From Aquilaria yunnanensis (Eukaryota > Streptophyta > Magnoliopsida > Malvales > Thymelaeaceae), in assembly GCA_039654915.1 (NCBI GenBank), contig CM077596.1, forward strand, positions 78,245,751 to 78,309,750: a stretch of DNA of 64,000 bases. Reading direction: 5' to 3'. This document shows positions 43,695 through 55,400 of the stretch, piece by piece; position 1 is the first letter of the stretch, and every line of letters begins with the position of its first letter. The notes beneath the pieces are model-generated. The model ran no database searches, had not been told where the DNA came from, and saw nothing but the letters and a program-made list of their open reading frames with translations. The translations under genes and the position numbers were made by a program.

Positions 43695-46386
43695 TTAGTC
43701 TACTGGAACCGGTTTCATAGCTTCCGCCTCCTTCCTCAGCTCTTCAAACAGAACAGATGACAGGTATCGCTCCCCGAAACTTGGATGAACAGTCTCAGAT
43801 TTCAAACCAAATCAAGCAGCGGCTTAATTAGTGATAAGTACAACAACAGCTATTTCAATGGCAGGTAGCGCGAATGATGGTGGTACTTACAACAATCAGC
43901 TTTCCTCTGTTCTCTGGCATTCTCGCTAGCCTCAATGCTGCAACAGTATTGGCTCCAGATGATATTCCGACCTATAAAACCATACAATTCATTCAGCAAA
44001 TACTGAAGAAATTTTTTTCCAAGTATCAGACTTTCCTTGCTTTACAAAGTTCTCTAACAATTCTGTATTACCATCAGCCCCTCCTTCAATGCTAGTTCCC
44101 GGGCCATGTTTACAGCATCTTCACTGCTGACCTGAGGAATTTCCAAGATACCAAATTTAATTAACATCCTCTTTCAGTGTTGCTTACCGTAATTTCGTTC
44201 AAACCAAATATGTGAAGATTTGCAATGTTTACCTCAAGAACTTTCTCCATCACATCCATATCCAATATATCAGGCTTGAATCCAACCCCATTGCCAGTAA
44301 TGTGATGGGGGCCTGTTTGAATTAACAAGGTTAGCGAGTGCCAGAAATATCAGTTTTGTCATAAGCATCAAAGTGACCAATGCCTAAATTAAGGACTACT
44401 CCTATTCACCGCAGCAATCAGATTCTTAGACTACAAGAACTCATTTATGTATAAATCATAAACCCTAATCCTAAACATTTTCAAGACCAGGTGCAGCCTA
44501 CCTGGTTTGCCACCATTTAGTACATTACTTTCAGCAGGTTCCACTCCATATATCTGTCACAATAATGAGTCAATCATAATGATCAATACACCAGCTAGAA
44601 AAAATGAAACCAGCCATAACATTATACATCTGTAGAGAAAGCTTAAGCACAATAAGATGACTGAGATGAACTACCTTTACATTACGATTTTTGGACTTGA
44701 GGTATTGTCCAACACCAGAGACAGTACCACCACTGCCTATGCCCATAACAAAGATGTCAACGTTCCCCAGAGTGTCCTCCCAAATTTCAGGTCCCGTGGT
44801 ATCAAAATGCACCTGTTTTTTTGTATTTTTTTTTGAGATTATAGTCAATCATACATTCGTAAGTCCCCATATGGAATTTCATGGTATATGATTTAAGTTG
44901 GGCTGCGTTGCTGAATATAACACAATGTTCATCAGAAAAATGCCAAGTGGTGAAGACACTGAGTTGCAGAAATAAGCACCTGAGTGTTTGCTGGATTTGA
45001 GAACTGCTGTAACATGAATGCGTCTGGTGTTGATTCCAGGACGTCGTAAGCCTTTTTCACGGTTCCTCCCATTCCTTTGGTGGGATCAGTGAGAATCAGA
45101 TCAGCTCCAAAGGCCCTCATAGTCACCCTCCTCTCCAAGCTTGTATAAGAAGGCATTGTGAGGACCATTTTGTAGCCTTTCATGGCTGCCATGAAAGCCA
45201 AACTTATCCCCATGTTTCCTGAAGTAGGCTCTATCAGAGTTGTCTGAGAGTCAAATTTACAGACGAATTAGACAAAATTGATTATTACAATTAGATTGAT
45301 TGAGGAAGTAGGCTCAATTCAACAAACCTTCCCAGGAGCGATCAAGTTCTTGCTCTCTGCATCCATCATCATGGCAAATGCTGGTCTGCAAATGCAGGAA
45401 ATATATCTAAGCATTGTCTTCCCCCGTCCCCAAATTCTTACAACTAAATAGGAAACTGGGGCATTTTTAAGTGCTTTATGTCGCTATAATTTTTCATTTT
45501 TCAGAGAAAAGATGAAACTAGACAAAATAAAATGCTACTACTAGTAAAGTACCTGTCTTTGATGCTAGCAGTGGGTTGCATCATCTCTTGTTTGACCGCA
45601 ATGTATGCTCCACATCCTTCAGTTACTTTGTTGAGATACACAAGAGGTGTTTTTCCGATGAGCTAAATTAAGACACATGCCAAAGTAAAGAAACTTGAAA
45701 ATATTCAATATTTTGCTCACGAGTGTGTAGAAAATTCTGAAAATATAAATAAGGCTATCCAGGTTCAGATTTCAGAGAAAACCAAACTGGAACCGAATTA
45801 AACCCCTAAAAAACAAACAGGATTCTGGCAGGCCCTTAATAGTGGAAGAAAGAAACTAGTAATGGGCAGCAGGGGCGGGCTCAGCAATTTTAGGAAGTAA
45901 GGGCCAAAATAAGTTGCTTATTAAGTTACAAAAGTCATACAAATTAATTTTTTACCAAAAAAAAATGAGGTAGAGGTGAATTTTAGCTGTCCTAAACATG
46001 AGTTCTACCATTTTGAGGTGGCCAAGGCACAAACCTGCCCCCTGCCAGTCCGCCTGAGAGGCCGAGCCTAATTCATCAGAAACTTGTATCACAGGATTAT
46101 TAGATTTGTTCTTCAACGGATTTTTAACTAGTTTTTTTCTGAACTGTAGCAGGCATTAATATTTAATCTACTACCAGAATCAAGTCCATAAAAAATTAAG
46201 ATTTACCTGGGAAACATGTTTCTTGATGTTGGTTGCTGGCAGATCCTTGGGGAGATCTCTGAGTCTCTGGGCAAAGGATGGAGAACCAAGGCCGGGCTCA
46301 GTAGAGAGCAGCCTCCTTAGCATGGGATCGTCACATGCAAGCGATGCTCTTCCTTTCAGCAGCCTCCTTAACCTTAGAGCAGTCAT
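43695..46386 (-). CDS. CYSC1: Mitochondrial L-3-cyanoalanine synthase / cysteine synthase (CYSC1-like)
   Basis: Ten exons on the minus strand: 46207-46386, 45553-45662, 45328-45385, 44980-45243, 44675-44812, 44502-44553, 44233-44312, 44072-44131, 43891-43971, 43695-43793. All introns are GT-AG and the join gives 1122 nt, 373 residues, close to the 368 of Arabidopsis CYSC1. PLP-dependent: the Schiff-base lysine is in TASIKDRPA, the substrate loop is EPTSGNMG, and the phosphate loop is [22 protein letters not shown] is the cyanoalanine-synthase form (O-acetylserine lyases usually have PASMS). The Arg/Leu-rich start with RRLLST looks like a mitochondrial presequence. The enzyme converts cysteine and cyanide to cyanoalanine and sulfide, removing cyanide made with ethylene. 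No frameshift or missing key residue seen. Confidence 0.95.
45868..46062. repeat. Small inverted-end element in intron 1 of CYSC1
   Basis: Read inward, the ends are ggcgggctcagcaatttt and, inverted, ggcggactggcagggggc, with g/c runs near both. The style resembles the 33147-33548 element. Ends and target duplication are not resolved. Confidence 0.3.
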
Positions 46387-46607
46387 CGATGAAAGTTTGC
46401 TGTAAATGTAAATGGAGCTGCCTAGCTAGCACAAGCCCAGACGACCTACACAAATTTTTTAACTAGCTAGCAGCTCAAGAAAGTCTTCTACTTCACAGTG
46501 GCTGCGGGTGTGAGACTGAGTCACAGACCCATTCCTTTCTGGTTTCTGGGCGCGATTCTCTTACAGAAGACAGACGACACGGAGAGTCCACAATCCACAT
46601 CCATCCA

Positions 46608-46614
46608 TTATATA
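46608..46614 (-). promoter_or_regulatory. TATA-box candidate of CYSC1
   Basis: The minus strand reads tatataa about 225 bp upstream of the start codon. It would give a leader of roughly 190-200 nt. No start-site evidence. Confidence 0.4.
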
Positions 46615-46719
46615 TGTTGTCTACCGTGACTGTAGGTTTCATGTGTGGGGTTCACAGTCGCGACTCGCGAACGATGCAGATTCATTGATTGTCTGTTTTC
46701 TGTCACATACTGATTTTTT

Positions 46720-48183
46720 TTTTAATATAAGCATTTTGCACTCTGCTTTGCAAAATTAATTAATATGTAATGCCTAGTCACCTAGAAGGTTTATGTAGGA
46801 CAAAACACAATATAAACCCTTGAACATTATCAACTCACACGAATTGGTCCTTACACTAAAAACTCGTCTGGTAGAAGCCGTCCAACTTTATAACTTGTTA
46901 CATTTAGTCCAACTCACTAACGTGATTTTCTTTTTCAATGGCTTAAAACACACCATGAGCCCTAAAATTTTGAAAAGCAGCCAAGAAATTCTTCAAACAA
47001 CACCAGCTGGCAGCCCCTAAACTTTGCAATAAAAAAGTAATAAAAATTCAATGTAAATAACTAAATGGAGACTTTGGAGGATAAGAATAACAATTTTACA
47101 GTTTAAAAAGCTCAAAACTGCTTTTGAAATATTTTTAATTAAAATTTCTTTTTGTAGACTAGGTAAGGGGAAAATCATAAAATTAATTAACTCAAAAAAT
47201 ATTATTCAAGGGAATATTAGGTAAATATTTTTATTATCTTTCAAATAACATTTGTATTGGACAAAAGAAAGATAAAAAAATGCATTATTTATAATGAGAA
47301 AAGAATATATTAGAAAATAACTCATGTAGATTAAAAATATGAAACTATACATTTTGTGAAAAATTTTCAAAAGAACCAACATTCCCTGGACTCTTTTTAA
47401 CCTACACTTTTTTTCTTGAAATATTTAATTTATTTAGCTTTCTATGATTCTGGTAGTTATCCTTTGTCCTGTCCATTAAAAGTTAAAAAGAAGTGAAATA
47501 AAAAAATTTATATTTTAGGTAGTCATTTACATTTTCATAGATACAACATTTTGATGGATGGGATAAAAGGATGTTATTGATGGACATTTATTGTGAATGA
47601 GCTATTCCATATTTTTTTTTTTTTGAACATACGTTTTTTTTTTATTATGTTAATTTCTCATTATAGATAATACACAATTTTTATTTTCACTTTTTTATCT
47701 GTGCCCAAGATCATTTGATTGCTAATTCTATATTTACCTAATAAGCACTTGAATAATATTTTTATGTATTAATTAATTTTTAATGAATTTTTCCTTGCCC
47801 AATTTTGAAAATCAATAGAAGTGGTATTTTACTTTGAATTTTTATAATGCTAGTCTATTGTAAAGTTTGAGGTCTAGTGCAGTCCAAGTTCTAGTATGAT
47901 GACCAACTTGGATGAGTTGTCAAAGCTTGATGACTCTTAACGCATTCCATTAAAAAAATCATGTTAACTACTTAGACTAAAACATACCGATTTGGACAGT
48001 TGGAGGATTTTTTCTGACCAAGTGATAGGTTAGACACTTTTCAGAGACCTCTAGTATATTTTAGCCTTTATTTTATCTCCATTTGAACAGCACATATGAC
48101 TATCCTAATTAAAGTATAATTATAAAACTCGAACGATAGCTTGAATAACATGAATCATCATTTGGGACATGTGAAATTGAGTA
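46720..48183. other. AT-rich intergenic DNA with a divergent repeat pair
   Basis: 47080-47240 (inverted) and 47740-47880 (direct) resemble each other and the repeats at 4440-4640 and 23630-23800, with 'cttgaataatattttt' as landmark. No gene seen. Confidence 0.45.
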
Positions 48184-48192
48184 TTTAAAGTT

Positions 48193-49117
48193 GGCCTAAA
48201 TGCGCCAATGATCCTTTAAATTTGGTAACTCGTACGAGCTAGTCCCTGAAGTGTGACTCTTCGCCACTTAGTCCTTTAAGTTTGATAAATGTTGCAATTT
48301 AGTCTTATAACTTGGAAAATCTGTGCGGCTTAGTCCTTTCAACAATCATGGTTGCCACGTGTTACTGACAATGTTCACGTCCTGCCTCCTTCTTGGGTAG
48401 CTGTCTGCAGTAATCTTCATAGCCACCACTCGCAGCAACTCGTCGTAGCCATTGTCCGTAGCAATCTTCTTGGGGCACATTCAGATGTGGTGGTGAGGTT
48501 GCCAAAGAATATACTGACAGTGATATAATGGTGAGGTCGCCAGGCAAGGCCGCAACAAAACTTTCAATTAACAATGACATAAATGCTGACAAACAAAAAT
48601 AAAATTATAAGGGTTTTGCTTCTCTCAGGCTGCCAGACACAAAGGAATCAGTTCCCTTCATCAATTTAGCATACAAAACATTTAGTTTCAAAAATTAATG
48701 TTAAGGTTTATAAGCAACTTTGCAAAACCAGATTTGATTTTAATCAGATTAAAACAAAGCATACAAAATTGAGACCTGAAACCATGGGGGATATTGTTGA
48801 TTTGTTGTGTGGCTTAAATACTACAGAACAGAGTCATGCATTGGTGATTTTCGTGAACGGTAATGCCTGGAAAGCTTCGGGCGCATTCGACCTCAAAGGA
48901 AAATTTTCAACTTCCATCATTTCTAGTAGCTTGCATCCTAACCTAATTCCTGCCATCGTGTCCAAGTAGGCTAAGTAACATCATCCATCTTGCTATCCAA
49001 TTTGGGCCTAAGTCGCAACATTTAGCAAACCTAAAGGACTAAGTCATAATGAGTTATACTTTAGAGACTAACTCACGTGAGTCACCAAACTTAAGGGATC
49101 ACAGGCGCATTTAGGCC
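48193..49117. mobile_element. Mutator-like nonautonomous element with perfect 9-bp duplication
   Basis: 925 bp. The ends ggcctaaatgcgccaatgat and inverted ggcctaaatgcgcctgtgat begin inverted repeats of about 120 bp ('cttagtccttta(a/g)gtttg(a/c)taaatgttgc'). tttaaagtt flanks both sides (48184-48192, 49118-49126). The interior (48360-48970) is not repeat-like in composition and has open frames on both strands (plus 48769-48969, minus 48362-48592) without recognised domains; it is a candidate for captured gene DNA. No transposase. Confidence 0.9.
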
Positions 49118-49126
49118 TTTAAAGTT

Positions 49127-49690
49127 CCTTAGCAGCCTTTCATAAAAATACCTTCGGATCAAACATTGATCCATGAGTAGGGTAAGGAGTCTAATACGAA
49201 TCATGACTTTGATAACCTTCACTCATAACTTAGGGCACAAAATGTCTAAATTGGTAGATGACTAACCCTTAAATATTTTCTTAAAAATTCTCATTTCATT
49301 TCCTTCTATAGTAATGGGTTAGTTCGTTGATATTTTTTATTGTAAAGTCTTAAATACATTGTTTTTAAAAAAAGTATACAAATAAAAACAAAAAATGCCA
49401 CTATTTTTCATTTATTCATGTAAAAATAAAAATAAAAATACTAAGATAAGGGCTTATTCTAGGCGGCATTTTTCCCTTTAGCTTGTCTTTTTCTTTTGTA
49501 TTTTTTTAGTTCCCCAATTTTAAGGGAAAAAAAAAGATCACATAAAACAACAAAAGATCCCAGGGTCATTGGCAAGAACAGGGGCATGTATGTCTGTGTG
49601 CGTATAAACGCAAATAGGGTACGTACCATTTCAAGTCAAGACGGGAAGACGTACCAACCAGATACTTAAGTTATCTAAAAAATTTTATGT
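49127..49690. other. Intergenic DNA
   Basis: No gene or element end recognised before the presumed start of the FRS-type MULE. Confidence 0.4.
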
Positions 49691-50429
49691 GCACCCAGTT
49701 CACCTATACGCTAGACATAACCCATTTTTCAGGTGATTTCCGTAAATTACATTTTTACCTCTATTTAAAACCATATTTTAAAGAATTGTTATTTGTTTTT
49801 TATGATTTCATTTTTGTTTAGTAGTTTCATTTCTGCTATACCCAATTTTAGTTTTGGTCAATCCTATGTTGTTTAATCTTCTCTGAATTTGAGTAAGACA
49901 AGTACAATTGGTGACGGATTCTATGGCGCATTTTTGTTTGATGTTCTTGTGTTTTCATATCTGAATTTTGAGCTTGTTAGTGGAGAGATCAGAGGTATTG
50001 TTTGATTTGTTTGATGTTCTTATTTATTGATTTTGGTGTTTTTTGGTATTTGATTGGCATTAATTTGTTGTTTGATCTTGTTTTGTATTTTATATCTAGA
50101 TTTCGAGCTTAGTTTTGAAGCTTCTTTTATGCCATGGATCATGTTTTTTTTATTTTGATTTAATGTTCCTCCATTTGATATTTTGCAAAGTGCAAATTCA
50201 TTGTTAAGTAAAGGTTAAAAATATGATCTATTCTTTCTTAGATTGAAGTTTTGGTTTTATTTTATATGTTGTGACGATTTTGGTTGATTTTTTTTTTCCG
50301 TAATTATAGGCATTACTAGAGTAGTTTCCAATAGTTTAGACTTTAGTATCGATGTTGAGTTTCGAGTTGCAACTATAGACGATAGTGATTTAAATTTATT
50401 GTCCGAGTCATTGGCCTTTTCCTGTGGGA

Positions 50430-50960
50430 TTGCTGTTAGAGGTATATGTTCCTTTGGACATATGCATATTTTTCATTCTTAATATGGAAATGTTCATTAT
50501 GTGCGTATATTCATAATGTTGTTTCATTGATGTATGTTCGTTTATTCATGTTCTTATGTTCCTTCATTAAGAAACGTTTGTTTATCTATTAATAACCATA
50601 TATTCATTCATTAAGTAGCATATGTTCATTAAGATAATTAATTATTCTTTGATTAAGAAATGTATGTTTGGTTCATGAGGAATGTATGTTCTTTTACATG
50701 TTAGGTTTGTTCCTTTGATATATATGTTCTCGTATAAATGATTCATATATGTTTTTTAGTATAATGTGTATATCCCTTTATTCAATATTTTATGTTCCTT
50801 GATTCAGAAGTATATTGTCTTCTTTGTGTTAGGCTTTGTTCCTTTTATGTATATATCCCTGTATACAGAAGTTATATGTGTTCTTTAGTTTAATGTGTTT
50901 ATTCCTTTACGTAGTACTGTATGTTCCTTTGTGTAGAAGTATATGTTCTTTTTATTGGTA
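50430..50960 (+). repeat. TGTTC-rich short repeat array (left)
   Basis: Recurrent tatgttc(c/a)ttt, 'atgttcatt', 'gaa(g/a)tgtatgtt' phrases at irregular 15-40 bp spacing. Not a CRISPR: unit and spacing vary and there are no conserved repeats. Confidence 0.6.
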
Positions 50961-51009
50961 TTACATGTTCTTATGCTTGAGTTACATTTAGGTTATTTTA
51001 GAGAAAATA

Positions 51010-51998
51010 GATTTGAAAGCGTTGATATGGCTAGTATAAATTTTAGTTGTGAGGATGTGGCTTATGAGTATTATAAAAAGCTTGCATTTAGTCAAGGTTT
51101 TGATGTGAGGAAGAGTATGTTACGTCACAAGGCTTATGGTTCTCTCTATGGGAGAGAGTTTTGCTGTTCTTGTGCTGGTGAAAAATACAGCTATGGGAGT
51201 GAGGGAAGTCATGAGAGGGTGAGCTTCTGAACAAATTGCAAAGCATTTCTTCGGTTTAAGATTGATGTTACTGGCATTTAGAGTTATGATAGACATGATA
51301 GTGAACATAGTCATCCTTTCAAACCGTAATATCATAGTCACTTATTATATGTTACAAGACATATAGATGATAGTAAGAAAAACATGTTGCTATCCTTCAT
51401 GGGAATATACAGTGGAGCAATTGATTTATTTAGAATTATGTATTAAGAATGTGGGGGAATTGAATATGTTAGATTTACAAAGAGAGATTTATATAACTTT
51501 TTTAGGCTGGAGAAATCAATCCAAATAGGGAGTACTGATGCCCAACCACATATAGATTGTTTTAAGGAAGTTAGTGATTGTGATGGGAACTTTTGTCATG
51601 AATATCAAGTTATTAATGGTAGGTTGGTAATTTTATTTGGAGGAATTTGTGTATGTATGAGGATTATCAAATTTTTTTGTGATATTGTAGTTTTTAATAC
51701 AACATATAGAACTTATATGTATGGGTTTATATGTGTTCCATTTTTTAGGGAGAATAATCACCAAAAAATAGTGATCTTTGCTTATGAATTTTTTGTTAAT
51801 GATAAGAATGAGACATTTGGCTGGCTATTTGATTGTTTTTTGGATAGCATGGGAAGTGTACATCCATCAACATTTATGACATATCAATACCCTACAATTA
51901 TGTGGGCTGCTAAGAAGCATTTAGCCCGTGCCAAGTGTAGGTCATATTTTACAGAATGCAGTGAAATATTTAAGATGGTTACTGAACAGGAATAAAAA
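51010..51998 (+). pseudogene. FAR1-RELATED SEQUENCE / MULE transposase remnant
   Basis: The N-terminal part (from ~51027) reads MASINFSCEDVAYEYYKKLA then FSQGFDVRKS, the start of the FAR1 DNA-binding domain ('A-x-x-F-Y-x-x-Y-A-x-x-x-G-F-x-V-R'). From 51680 the MULE transposase core appears: DIVVFNTTYRTYMYGFICVP, then NNHQKIVIFAYEFF, ETFGWLFDCFLDSM and a tail with Y-Q-Y-P-T-I-M. The first catalytic Asp of the family (FDTTYRTN) is Asn here and the second (TDQDxAM) is Tyr. Stops and frameshifts at 51228 and around 51290-51600 break the frame, and the C-terminal SWIM region is missing. This family includes both transposases and domesticated light-signalling factors; this copy is dead. Confidence 0.85.
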
Positions 51999-52189
51999 AT
52001 TTTCCTAAGCTTTGATTAAGTGTTTTTATGGTTATATTACTATTCATGAGTTATTGATAAATGATCAAATATAATTAAAACTTTTAAATTAGAAGGCAAC
52101 AAATAGCTGGAAGGTATATTTGCATTGAGGAAAAAATGGTGCCCCACTTATTGTAAAGGTGTGTTTTCAACAAGTACTTTTAGATGTTT

Positions 52190-52560
52190 ATTTGTATATT
52201 TGTATATGTTTTTTAGTTCTTGATATTTGTTAACTTAGCAATTTCCTGTATAATGTATCCTTTATGCCTATATGTTATATGTTTATTTATGTAGTTATAT
52301 GTGTTCTTCTGTATATTGATGTTTGTTCCTTGTATTTATTTTGTTCATTTTTTGCGTAATAATTTCACATGTGCAAGTTTGTATGTTTATTCTTATTCTT
52401 TTTTCTGTTCACGTATTAGTTTATATGTCCCTTTTATTGTTGGCCTATATATTTTTTTTGTTTTCCTATATGTCCATTGATGTAGTTATGTGTATTCTTT
52501 TATTTATATATTTTATGTCTTGCTATATGTTCATTGGTGTATTTCTTCATGTTCATTTTA
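52190..52560 (+). repeat. TGTTC-rich short repeat array (centre)
   Basis: The same motif class as the left array (tatatgttcattgatgtag, 'gtatttcttcatgttc'). The 130-codon open frame at 52323-52715 is a translation of this array. Confidence 0.55.
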
Positions 52561-53239
52561 ATGTAAATGTGTGTTTCTTCTTTTTTTTTTTTTTGTATGT
52601 AAGAATATTGTTAACACAGAAATGTGAATGTTCAAATCATATGTTGAATGAGATATGCCATAATCAAACTTCATTTTTGTCAATGTTTCACTCTATTGAA
52701 CAAAGAATTAGATAAGTCACTTTTGTAAATGTTTCACTCTATCACTTTCCAATTACATTATGTTGGTATTGTTATTAGTGCCATAAGGTATCTTGTGACG
52801 AAGACAATGAAATTTCTCTTAAAATTATCTCTGACTTTTTTTTCTTGAAGTAATGCTTGTGTTATAGTTAATGGATGTGGTAGTTTCTATCTAAACTGTT
52901 GTTTCTATTGTGCAAATTATGGGGCCTTATCAAGATCAGGCTAGCTAAAGTCATATGTTTAAACTTCAGTTTATTTGAATGGGATGCCAAATATTAGACT
53001 GATATCTTCAGCTTCTATTTCAATTTCATTCTTGTTTGGAATGCAAAGTGTTAGTGAATTGCAATAAAAAATGTGGATCAAGAACTGCAGCAATTCCTTT
53101 CTAACTATTATTGCCTGTAGGTGAAAAAGGCTCTCAAATCTTATGTCAACAATAACTTACTTTTGATCCTCATTATCAGCAATAAGTTACATTACTTTAT
53201 TTATTTTTGAAGCAAAGCATCTGACAATAATAAGTTGGC

Positions 53240-54670
53240 TGTAAGAGGAAATAATAAAAAGTATATGAAAATTGAATTAAAAAGAACATATTGAAACCAA
53301 AAAAAGAATACCCAGAAAGGAACAAATGAACAAATATGATTAAATGAACCATTAGCTATGTAGAGAAAGATGAACAAACTGCTATAAAGTAAATAACATA
53401 TATCAAAATTAAATAAGAACACAAATCAATTGAATACATACGTATTCATAAACAAAAAAGAACATGTAGAAAAATAAAAAAAATATACAGTAATGAATGC
53501 AAGAACACATGCTATTTGATTAAAGACAGTAATTAAGAACATAAGAAAACAAAAAAAAAAAACATAAGAAGAGAACATATAGGAACTAAAAAAGAATAGA
53601 GATTAATGAACAGGTATATAAGAACATATAGGGAAGTGAAAAGAACACTCAGGAATGAACAAATGAACATATATAATCAAATGGACAATTAGTGATATAC
53701 TGAAAGATAAACAAATTGATATAAAGTGAATAACATATAGCAACAATTGAATAAAAACACATATCAAAAACAAAAAAGAACATATAGTAAAACAAAAATC
53801 AACATACAATAATGAATGAAATAACAAATTCTATTTGATTAAATAAAAAATACATATAAAAAATGATAAGCTCTACCGATCATCCCTAAACGATATCTTA
53901 TTTTACTTATTTATCCCTAAACTATTAAATATCACTTAATCATCTTTAAACTATATCCAATGTTACTTAATCGTCCTACCATCTATCACAATCGTTAAGG
54001 ATGGATAAAAAAAATGATGTAACTACTGATGTGACATGGAAAATTTATGTGGCTGTTGATGTAACATCACTTTTTCATCCATCTTTAACGGTATGATAGA
54101 CGTCATAACGATTAAGTAATGCTAGATATAATTTAGGGATGATTGAGAAACATTTGATAGTTTTTAGATGAATAAGCAACATTAGATATAATTTAGGGAT
54201 GACTGGTAATATTTACCCTATCAAAAAACACAAAATAGTAATTAAGAACATAATAGAACAAAAGAATAAAAGCACAAAAAGAGAACATAAAGCAAGTAAA
54301 AAGGATTAGACATCAATGAACAAACGTATACAAACATATGGGAATGAGAAATGAACACACATTGATGAACAAATAAATATATATGATCAACAAATAACTA
54401 ATTATGTATAGAAAGATGAACAAATTGTTATGAAGTAAAGAATATATAGCAGCAATTGAATAAGAACACATATGAAATGAATGAAAATGTATCCAAAAAT
54501 AAAATAGAACATATAGAAAAATAAAAACAAATATACAGTAATGAATGCAAGAACATACGCTATTTTATTAAAGAAAATATACAAATCATAAAACACAAGA
54601 CAATAAATAGGAACATAACAGAACAAAATAACAAAAGTACAAGAAGAAAACATATAGGAACATATATGAA
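53240..54670 (-). repeat. GAACA-rich short repeat array (inverse of TGTTC), right
   Basis: Phrases such as gaacatatag, 'aatgaacaaat', 'aaagatgaacaaa(t/c)tg' and 'atagcaacaattgaataa' recur. Two large blocks, about 53260-53600 and 54230-54620, are near-repeats of each other, as is 53600-53830. Minus-strand open frames here are repeat by-products. Confidence 0.6.
53865..54222. mobile_element. MITE with long inverted ends (copy B), nested
   Basis: 358 bp. The ends gataagctctaccgatcatc and inverted gatagggtaaatattaccag continue into shared 'tccctaaa…tatctaatgtt(g/a)ctta'. The interior has 'cctaccatctatcacaatcgttaaggatgg', nearly identical in order to copy A at 31886-32266. Inserted in the GAACA array, hence younger than it. 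Target duplication not clear. Confidence 0.8.
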
Positions 54671-55400
54671 ATACATAAAACATTTTGTTTATTGAGATCT
54701 AACATTTTGAAGTTGCTTGTTTTCTTCTTGTATCTTACAATTTTTTCTTTAGTTTTCTTCTTCTTGCATATTTAAGTTTCTTCTTTAGTTTTGGTGTTTT
54801 TCCTCTTCGAACATCTAATTTCATCTTTACATAAGAAATACTATGGATTAGAAGCTATATAGGTTAGGGTTTTAAGATTGAAAATGAAGAAATCGTATTT
54901 ACAATTTCTGTGCTAGTACCAAATCATTAGTTGAATTTGACATTTTCTAGCTGGAAATTGCACGGAAGAAAGAAATCGCCAAATGGAAACATGAGCAGAA
55001 GAAATTACCGAACAGAAACGAAAACTAGAAATCACACAAATTGCGATGTTGTAATCGGTGTCGGAGAACAAATCGGAGATAAAAATCATGACGTTGCAAG
55101 TAGTTGAGAGGGGTTTCTGAGAGCAAAGTAAATTGCAAGAGACGGTTCAAGGGTTTCTCTTTTTTGAATTTCACATTTCAAGGCCTCAATAAATATCTGA
55201 TGACATGTTTTTGTAATTTTATAGATTATAGGATATGTAGTAGCGTGTTTGCTTTTTTTTTTTTTATACATTCTAAATAGGATGTCTAGTGGCACGTTTT
55301 TTTTTTTTTTCTTATATATTATGGGTTATATTGTAGCTTCTTGTATTATATAGGATGAGTGTACGGTATATATTTAGTTTATATAATAGGAACTCTAAAT

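Larger units (their letters stand above)
49690..55400 (+). mobile_element. Decayed FAR1/FRS-type MULE with TGTTC-rich subterminal repeats
   Basis: A broken FAR1/MULE transposase (51010-51998) is flanked by arrays of short units containing tgttc in the plus orientation at 50430-50960 and 52190-52560, and gaaca (the inverse) at 53240-53850 and 54230-54670. The outer limits are a guess. The left ('ttatgtgcaccca…gacataacccat' near 49680-49730) and right (inverted, 'accgtacactcat…caatataacccat' near 55320-55370) show weak inverted similarity. No target duplication found. A MITE is nested at 53865-54222. Confidence 0.5.

Noticed and set aside
50430..54670. CRISPR-like repetition
   Set aside because: Units are short, variable and irregularly spaced, in an obvious plant transposon context.
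52323..54683. Several hydrophobic 70-130 codon frames that look like membrane proteins
   Set aside because: They translate the TGTTC/GAACA repeat arrays; hydrophobicity comes from T-rich units.
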